A stretch of 64,000 bases of DNA from Nematostella vectensis (Eukaryota > Cnidaria > Anthozoa > Actiniaria > Edwardsiidae), in contig NC_064035.1 in assembly GCF_932526225.1 (NCBI RefSeq), positions 7,253,501 through 7,317,500 on the forward strand, read 5' to 3'. The notes beneath the pieces are model-generated. The model was not told the origin of the DNA, ran no database searches, and saw only the letters and a program-made list of their open reading frames with translations. Shown one piece after another: positions 56,355 to 64,000 of this stretch. A program made the translations under genes and the position numbers. Every line of letters starts with the position of its first letter. Position 1 is the stretch's first letter.

Positions 56355-59300
56355 CAGAGTAAATGAGACTTATCGGATTACCACACTCTTTTCCTCAGAC
56401 GCCGAGTTGCGTCAATTGTTACTATTCAGTGATTGGCTAATCTTCTGTCGGTTGATAGTCGGCGGGTAGTCGGGAGTGTACGTCCGATCGGAAGCTATCT
56501 CTGATTAGTATGCTTGCTGAATTTTCTTTCGCAGGTAATAAATCTTCCCAAAAAGTACATCCAATTGAGCGGGTTGCGCTATTTGGCTATTTGGTTTGAC
56601 CAATGAGTGGTTACAGAAGCGCTTGCAGTTGCGGTTGTCATATATATGAAAATTACCAGACCCGTAACTGCTCCAATAAACGCTCAAAATGCCAAAATGC
56701 GGACACATGGACTGTAGCCATCGCCAATGCTATCACATATTACCTTTGCTTAACCAGAACAAACATTTTTTTTTAGTACTCTGACATCACACCAATCACA
56801 GTTTGCATTTCAGGCTTAAAAGATTACGCATTCTAAATAAGGTTTACTTTTAAGGGCCCATTGAAACAATTAAAAAGCTCTAATTGATATATTTAAACTT
56901 ATCAGGTTTATCGTTTCAATTTTCTGTCTTTGCGAGTTAAAAGCTTCCAAAGGCCACTTGTTTGGGTTGCCTCAAAAGGTAGTTTTCTTTCGAGTAAACA
57001 GCATTCTTTAGCTAATTAGAGGGCAATTTCAACAAATTTTACAGAAGTGTGAAATGTCTATTGCGGGCGCCTTCGGGTCTGCTCGAGGTGTTTGGAAAGA
57101 CAACAAGACGATTATCGACTTTACAATAAGTTAATTACTGGCTGGCGCGCTTTGTTATGTACTGGACAAGAAGTGTACACATGCTAGGAGAGTAGCTAGG
57201 ATAGCCTTCCTATAGCCGAGACTCGCGGAACAATTTGCCTAAGCGGCTACACGTCTTGCCTGGAAAGTACAAGAAAAGATACAAGGCCATTCGGGTGTCC
57301 TGTGGCGATGCGACGGACTAATTGTTCACCACAGGATGTCCGCGCAGCTATTCCGATAGGCTAATGCTAAGACAACAAAACTTTGCTAATTAGGGGTTTT
57401 GAAAATGATTGCGTCTTTCTCTTAAGCGAAAATTTCTTCAAGAGTTTCCCTTAGTGTCCCCGCATTGATGGAGTTCCATTTAGTGAGCTCTGCTTTCTCG
57501 GGTCGCAGTTAAGAAATGTGTTTCTGGTATAACTTAAAGTCCCTAAGTCCCTCTTATTAGGGACTGTGCAATAATTATCAGGAGAGGGGGGGCGTAAAAT
57601 GAGCTTCGAATAACGAAAAATTACGAAGGCCCCCTTTACAACAGCGTCATGTTTAGCTCTGAGCCGAACCCCCTCCTGTTCTTCAAAAATTAAGAAGACC
57701 CCATCCCCCCCCCCCCCCCCCCCCGCACATTCTACCCGGTACTAGAGTGACTACAGTGTAGTCCCTGCAGTGTTGCTTCCTAATGAATTCTACTTCGGCA
57801 TGAGGATAAGTATCAGCGCGCATCATAAACCGCCAAATGTCCGGGAAAATGATGTTGAAAAATAATATCTTGCTTAAATACATTTAAAGGATCTACAAGC
57901 GCAGGGTGCGCGCGCACCCCCGTTTGGCGTCCAAAAAGGTGGTCATTTCTTATCATGGAATCCTCAAATACTCTGCTTTTTCCATAAAATTCGTATGACT
58001 GCGCAACCCCCTTAGCCAATCCTGGGTACACGCCAGCGATAGTCTATAATTCGACTGGGTCATAACCGCTCCCCCGATCATCCCCCTCCCTCTTTAATTT
58101 TTTTTCTCTCCTTGTTACGTTGTTATCTCTTTGTTACGAAGGGGAGGGGGTTATCAAATATTGGAAGTAAAGTAGGGGGACGGGGAGTCGAGGGGACGCA
58201 CCGAAAAATAAATTAACTAGGAAGGGGGTTGGGGCTCTTAAATTCTAACGCTTCCTGAGTCGATATCTATTCTCCCCCCTCCCCAGCCCCCTCAGGGTAT
58301 TTCATGAACTCTTCCTAATTTTCTTCAAACATCCAAGTGCCCTGTCCCAAGAAAACGTCGAGAATGAAGTAGCCCGCGTAGCAAGCGTTTCTGTGGAGTT
58401 TCAGCTGGAATATGGAGCGAGCGAGTAATATGGCCGCGCGAATATATATACCCATTATATACCCACTCATTTCGATAGTGGCGCATCCCTTCCCCAAGCC
58501 TCTTCCCCTGGATTCTATTGGCTGAAAGGCCTGTCTATCACTTTTGATTTTCCGCTCGCCATGAAGCCTGGCAAAACACTCGAGATCGGCAAATCGACGT
58601 GTCTATGGGCTTGTATGGAGCGTGGTTGAGATGTCTATGACTTATAGGGGAAACTGTTATCCGAGCGTTTCAACATGAAATTAGTCGAGAACAGTACGAG
58701 TTCACACATATCTTCAACTAAGCCTGGTTTGATAATTGATTCTCAAAGCGCAAGAGTAAATTTAACGTGATATTTTGCTAGTCGTTCCGAAGCACACAGG
58801 AAGTCGCCGCAGCCAGATTTATCTTGTATAACAGGCAGGGATGTTCACATGCATTCGTAGACCTCCACCCTCAAAGCAGGCCGCCATCTGAAAGTTACCG
58901 CGATAATCCGGCGAATACCACGTGTAACGATGGGCTGTGTCACTCTGTAGACAACAGAGCTCCTGTCTTTGTTCCCGGGGAACACCTCGAATAGATAACA
59001 AAACATCAGTCAAAGCAAAGACCACAACCCCTTGATTGCTTAATTAGCAAGACCAGTGATCGATTCTAATTGTTCCATGATAAATACAAGATGCTTTAAA
59101 ATATATTTTGACAATATAGACCATAGAGTTGAAAGTTCTTGCACGTGGCTCACTTAAATGTAGATGTGATAATAACTATTTACAGCGTCTTTAAAAGAGT
59201 TAAAAACTCTCTAACCCCCATTTGACAATTCCCAGTTTACAATTTCTCAGTTTTTGCAAGTACTTTCACATCAATGGTTCATCTTGTGTGCAATTAAGTA

Positions 59301-60530
59301 ACTGCAAGAGAACATGATGTAAGAGAACGAATCCCCCGTATTAGGGTATGTTCCAATGATGTCGTCCGTGAAAGCTTAGCAGTTATGTTTTTAGATACGC
59401 CTCTGATTGGCTAGCGCTCACGTATCCTAGCAACACGAGTCTTACGCGCGATCACATCTTGAGCGACCGGAAGAGGCTGTTATGGAAATCTTTTTGACCG
59501 AAAATACCATCCTTTTTTACAAACGCTGTAAAAATGATCTTCTATAGAGTACGCTGGATCCAATCAACCGTTTCTGGGACATTGAAATGCATAGAGTGCG
59601 TGATTTTAGGCTCGGGGATAAACTTCCCCAGTAAAAGTTATCACTGCTGATTCGCAAATAATCAATCATAAATCTTTGTTTACAACACACAATTCTCTTC
59701 CAATTCCCTTTTAATGAAAAAGATACATCAAAACCTTAATACCATTATATTCACACCGATATTGTGGTTATTAAGATAGGTATTTCACAAAAAAAGTCTT
59801 TATAATGAAGTAAATCTTATTCCAGTGACAAGGGTTTCTTGAGTGACATGATTTCTGAACCTTTGCGTGAAAAATTGAAGTTCATTTATCTAAAAATATT
59901 GTAAATAAAAGAAAAGTAAAGGCCTTCTTGTATTAAAATACATAACATAGACTCTGAGAAAGCCTAGGTATTCTATCTCACTGAATTGAAGAGAAAAAGA
60001 ACTTTTTAGGAGTCCGCCTGATGCATCTTGAATAAATCCCAAATTCGCCGTCTCCCCGACGTCTTTCCGTTCAATTATATAACATTTAGATAACTTAACA
60101 TTAGATAACTTAACAGATACCAGGACACCACCCTACGAGTAGCATTGTGATCATGAGCTCGAGGAGCAGCTAAAAGGATAAAAACAGGTAGCGAACGAAG
60201 TAAAGAAGTGCAGAGAGGGAAAAAATTGTGAAAAAGTACATGCCCATAACCAAATATGGCGCGATGAACCATATATGGATGCTATGATTGACAAGCTCGC
60301 GCAATCTAAAAATAGCTTTCATGGACGACATCATGGGCCACGGGGATTCGTTCTCTTATATCATGGTCTCTTGGTAACTGTTTAAAATACACGTTTCTGG
60401 GCATCCTTTTTAAACTATAGTGTGCAACAGGTTACTACATGCTCGTATCTTTACGAGGGAGATTATTGGGACAAATACCATCCCCCTTTTCCGTCAGAAA
60501 ATAAGCTAGATCCCCTCTGCCTTTTCATAC
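56355..60530. other. Intergenic DNA upstream of Gbx
   Basis: Likely holds Gbx regulatory DNA. It contains a poly-C tract (57707-57724) and short ORFs without domains. A 68-codon minus ORF at 58819-59025 includes RYTWYSPDYRGNFQM but fits no family I know. Nothing matching the missing second half of the F5/8C exon at 60531 was found. Confidence 0.5.
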
Positions 60531-61654
60531 CTTTCCTTGCCCTCTCTCGCGGTACACTTGCCAGGTGGATAGCTCGGAGCTGTAGGCGATCTTGTAACTC
60601 ATCACCCACTCATCCCAATGATCGTGACCTTGAGTGGCTACCTTGGTGACTGTTGTCAAACGTCCCAAGTCGATTTGGATGTACTCTCCGGGGTTACGAG
60701 ATGCTGACGCCCAGACTTTTGCGTGATTAAGGCGGCCATATGAAGGTAGTAGTACGTTAGCCATGTTTTGATAGTAGCTTGATGCAGTTATTGCTGAGTC
60801 ACTTATAGCGCCCGATGCCATACCAAGAGCGCAATCTGTCAATAACAAGTACACAGTCATGAAATTGGGAACTAATATATAGATAGGCACTGTCTAAAAG
60901 CGGAGCCAGCATTTGACACCTTTTGTGTTGGCTGATAGGGGTAGTTTTAGGGGGATCTAGGTGTCTTTAGAATGGTTTTAATGAGATTAAAAATATGTAC
61001 CTCCAAATGAATCAAGCAAGCGCTCATTCAGAAAAGAAAAGTACGAGCGTTATGCAAACTAAAGGGTGCAACAAATCTCATTCAAACGCTCCTTTTGTAA
61101 AGGAAATCGCTTGTTTATTGCGTGATTGTTATTTCCTAAAAAAAAGAACAACTATAGACCCCCCTATTATAGATAGTTGTATAAAACATTGTGAAATGCC
61201 ATAAACTGCCGCCGAAGGGAATACTCTTCTTTGTATTTGGTGCAATTAAGATACAAAGGCCTTTGTTTTCAAGGATGAAATATTTTTCGTTACTATTAAG
61301 CACATACCGATGTGGTTGATTGTTACTCGTTTTAATTTAGAAATTGCAGAAGAAATAACTTTTCGATAAATATGCTAATGGCCTTTTAATCTTCCACACC
61401 ACTCTTTGTTCAATCAGGATTCAATTTCAAAGATTAAGATTCTGAAAAACATTTTTGCGTGGAAACCTTTGTCAATCTGTAATAAGTCAATTAATTACCT
61501 CGAGCCTTCGGCAATAAGCCTATACATCGCTTATTACCTCGGCTCTCGGTAATTAACTCTTACTTACATTTAGCGTTAATTTAAATAAATTACATTTTGC
61601 GGAGTAACAATGTGAATGCTGATATCCGGTTGGCGGTTTTCATGCGCAGTTTAC

Positions 61655-61767
61655 TCAATCTCCTGTATACCTAGGTTTACATGTGCATGCGAAGGAGCCA
61701 ATGGTGTTTGCACATGTAGCGCGGTCCCGGTGACAATTGTGATTTCCAAGAGAACATTCGTCAATAT
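61655..61767 (-). pseudogene. Decayed calcium-binding EGF exon
   Basis: After an acceptor at 61768 in phase 1 it reads [20 protein letters not shown] then [17 protein letters not shown], a textbook EGF-CA module with six Cys and the DIDEC start. It then hits TGA directly before GTAAAC. A normal exon would continue GDG then the donor; a small loss at this point would explain both the stop and the missing phase-1 donor. Skipping it leaves the flanking EGF and F5/8C exons in frame. Confidence 0.7.
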
Positions 61768-62099
61768 CTACGCAAGAAGCACAAAATTCAGCTATGTTCT
61801 CTATAAATTCTACGATTTCTGAGAACTGTTTTTACCTGTCTCACATGCGGCACCGGTGTATCCATGTAGACACTCACATCTGTATCTTGTAGTCCCCTTT
61901 AACTCAATACATGTCATGTTGGCCGAGGGACAAGTATTTGGATAGCAAACCTCTTTCGAAAAAAAAACAGCATTTTAAGGAGCCCTAGCCAAGCAATCGT
62001 CTAAATATTAGAATATGGTGGCTACATGTGAGTAGACATTATTCAACATAAACACCAGCACTTAACATAGGTGCGGCGTCAACGATGGAGGTTTCAAAT

Positions 62100-62235
62100 A
62101 AACAATTAATCAATTAATCCAATAATCAAATATCAAATAAATCAAATAAATGGATAAATAAATGAATAAATAAATTATAAAATTGGGTACATAAATGAAT
62201 GAATGAATTAATAAATGAGTGAGGGAGTAAATAAA
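62100..62235. repeat. (AAAT/GAAT)n simple repeat
   Basis: Degenerate tetranucleotide tract (caaataaatcaaataaatgg, ataaatgaataaataaat) in the intron between the PAN and EGF exons. Confidence 0.9.
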
Positions 62236-63093
62236 AAGAGTCTTATTATGTTATACTGTCAATCAAAATGTAATGATGAAATTTTGAAATATGAAATAAG
62301 AGTGATTAGTTAAAGAAGAATCATAATATTTACATAAAGGAACAATAGCTCTAGTTTGCTTCCAGATAACTCGAGCGGGGCGATGGAAGCATGATTCTGT
62401 ACTATTTTTGTTTTGTTTTACATATTAACATCGTAAAAATATTCCTTCAAAAGTTTATAAGTTTCTGTTAGAACCATATCATATTAAGTGCGCTTGAGGT
62501 TGTTGAGACATACATTGGGGCCGTAGTAGTCGATTCCTGGGAACTTTAGCAGATCTGTAGGGAAGGATCCAGCTTTAGCGGACAGCAGTTCACAACTCCC
62601 GAGGTTCGCTTTTTTCTTATAGTTCACAGCACGACATGCTCGGTTCACATAGCACTTTACTTGCAGTTCTCCCTTGATATGTCAGTTATATTCTGAAGAG
62701 TGTGGTTAAAGAGGGCGTGGTCCTCTAGTGGAGAAGGAAAATGCATGTTGCGGCAGGGGTCTGAAAGGATTGACAAAGTGAGTAAAAGCAAAAAATAATT
62801 CGCGCGTGATATCTACTGTAAGGCTGTGTTGCCCACTCGTCCCTTTAAAGCCCCTTTAATTAAGGTCTCTGTAAAGGTAACGACGTGTCCGCGGAAAAAA
62901 ATATTGTCGCGCCGCAATTTTCACTAAATGTACAAACTATATCAAATAAAAGATAAAATATTTATTTGAGCAATAGCTAATTCCGTGTTTAAGTTTTGAG
63001 GCCTCAAACTCAAACGTACGGAGTTTACTCTACAGCGTAATGCACCTTCGCGTTATTGCGCATGCACTTGCACGTATTTGCATCTCAATGACA

Positions 63094-63262
63094 GATAGAT
63101 GATCTACCAAAGTGTGTGAGGATTTTTTGTTATTTGAACTGTCAACAAAATATCACGAATCAAAGTTGGAACTCTCATTTCTGGCGAAATTTGGACACGA
63201 AAAGTGCTAGTCGAAAATCGAAAATTCCTCACACACTTTATGACATGGCATAATTATCTATC
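63094..63262. mobile_element. Short inverted-repeat element (MITE-like)
   Basis: The left end gatagatgatctaccaaagt with gtgtgagga is matched by the inverse tcctcacacactttatgaca ... attatctatc ending at 63262. About 169 bases, no ORF. Confidence 0.6.
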
Positions 63263-64000
63263 AGATCCCAAAAATTTGAAGGCGATATCTTAAAACCCAT
63301 CGCGAGGTTACACCCGACAAGCTCGAGTTCTCGCCTCAAAATAATACGCTAGAAAAGTCAAAGATTTGGCGTGAATTCACGGTCAACAGGTCACGGGAAA
63401 GGCCAATTCTTAAACCGTCTTAGAATGCGATTTATGGAATTTTTTTTTGCAAAAATAAAGTTTAAGAACTATTGATAGTGCTTTTGCAAAAACCACAAAA
63501 ACAAACTGGTGTCCAATTTACCTTTACCAAGACCTTAAAAAGCCAAATTGTTCAAATAATGCTTTCACTATTAAGCCCCTTTTCTTTCCCCTAAGAACTT
63601 AACAAGTTTACAACTCGTTTATAGCTTCCTTCCAGTAGGTCCAAAAACAGGGAGAAAGAGACAAAATACGAAATGAAAAATAAAATATGAGATGAAATAA
63701 ACTATAAGATGAAATAAACATTCTGTATCTTACGCTTCCCTTTTCGAGACAAAAAAAGAAATTAGAGCCCTTATAGCGGTATTAGCTGAATGTCAGGTCT
63801 TTCGGATGCTTTCTTAGTTTTTATTTATGATTATTTTTTTATTCAACTTGATTGTCATTAATTATTTGTATTCACTTAGCCAAGTGGTTCTGATAAATGT
63901 TGCAAAGAGCTTCAAGCCAGTAACAAAATCATTTTTTTTGCTGCTGAAAACATTTATTTTGTTAAGCCCCTGAAAAATCTTATGATATTAAAAAGAGAAA
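63263..64000. other. Non-coding right edge
   Basis: AT-rich sequence with no feature I can support. Upstream exons of the PAN-EGF-F5/8C locus may lie further right. Confidence 0.4.

Larger units (their letters stand above)
60531..62760 (-). pseudogene. PAN-EGF-F5/8C secreted protein locus with lesions
   Basis: Read leftwards: PAN/Apple exon 62760-62514 (FNHTLQNITDISRENCK, then CYVNRACRAVNYKKKANLGS); EGF exon 61952-61836 (CYPNTCPSANMTCIELKGTT, then CECLHGYTGAACET); a calcium-binding-EGF-like segment 61767-61655; F5/8C first-half exon 60835-60531 (DCALGMASGAISDSAITASS, YIQIDLGRLTTVTKVATQGH). The EGF and F5/8C exons join in phase 1; the F5/8C exon ends in phase 0, as in the other discoidin exons here. 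PAN-EGF-discoidin is an extracellular architecture I would expect in cnidarians. Lesions: a one-base loss near 62660 breaks the PAN frame, and the EGF-CA segment ends in TGA with no usable donor. No second F5/8C exon or start exon is found in the window. A sequencing error remains possible. Confidence 0.65.

Noticed and set aside
58819-59025. Possible second half of the F5/8C domain downstream of 60531
   Set aside because: RYTWYSPDYRGNFQM lacks the closing-strand pattern and terminal Cys spacing of F5/8C; phase is not supported.

Overview
The window is animal nuclear DNA, most likely from an anthozoan cnidarian close to Nematostella vectensis. Evidence: multi-exon genes with GT-AG introns; secreted mosaic proteins built from pentraxin, laminin-G, F5/8C, MAM, EGF and PAN modules on phase-1 exons; a Gbx homeobox gene; a hemerythrin; many minisatellites and small inverted-repeat transposons. 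The species is an inference from general knowledge, because no search could be run.

Layout. Positions 1-22131, minus strand: the 5' 26 exons (about 2035 codons) of one giant secreted mosaic gene. Order: signal peptide, pentraxin, LamG, linker, fibrinogen-like, pentraxin, linker, TLDc, two F5/8C, LamG-like, MAM, half a TLDc, pentraxin, LamG; it runs off the left edge. I built it by matching donor, acceptor and phase at each junction. Positions 22.1-27.2 kb: intergenic, with a fold-back element and a 74-bp minisatellite. 27205-32779, minus: a three-exon F-box/LRR gene. 32.8-34.5 kb: tandem repeats, including a 262-bp unit that carries a CRE-like palindrome. 34863-36328, minus: a three-exon hemerythrin whose first intron looks GC-AG. 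38256-40052, plus: a single-exon PARN deadenylase gene. 40.5-43.0 kb: a 43-bp satellite. 44094-48010, minus: a secreted aerolysin-like pore-forming protein gene with Cys-rich N-terminal repeats. 48.9-49.7 kb: a 49-bp minisatellite. 50795-51813: a decayed Tc1/mariner element with TA target duplication. 55282-56341, minus: a two-exon Gbx gene. 60531-62760, minus: PAN, EGF and F5/8C exons of another secreted protein with at least two lesions, probably a pseudogene or an assembly error.

The genes do not form one pathway. They cover extracellular recognition (mosaic gene, PAN-EGF-F5/8C locus), pore formation, oxygen or iron binding (hemerythrin), mRNA deadenylation (PARN), ubiquitin-ligase adaptor function (F-box) and patterning (Gbx).

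The most unusual signal is inside the giant gene. At least five introns carry minisatellites that start at the 5' splice site of the preceding exon, and in three of them the repeated unit contains exon-end plus donor sequence. They look like repeated slippage or duplication of exon/intron boundaries, which created arrays of decoy donors.
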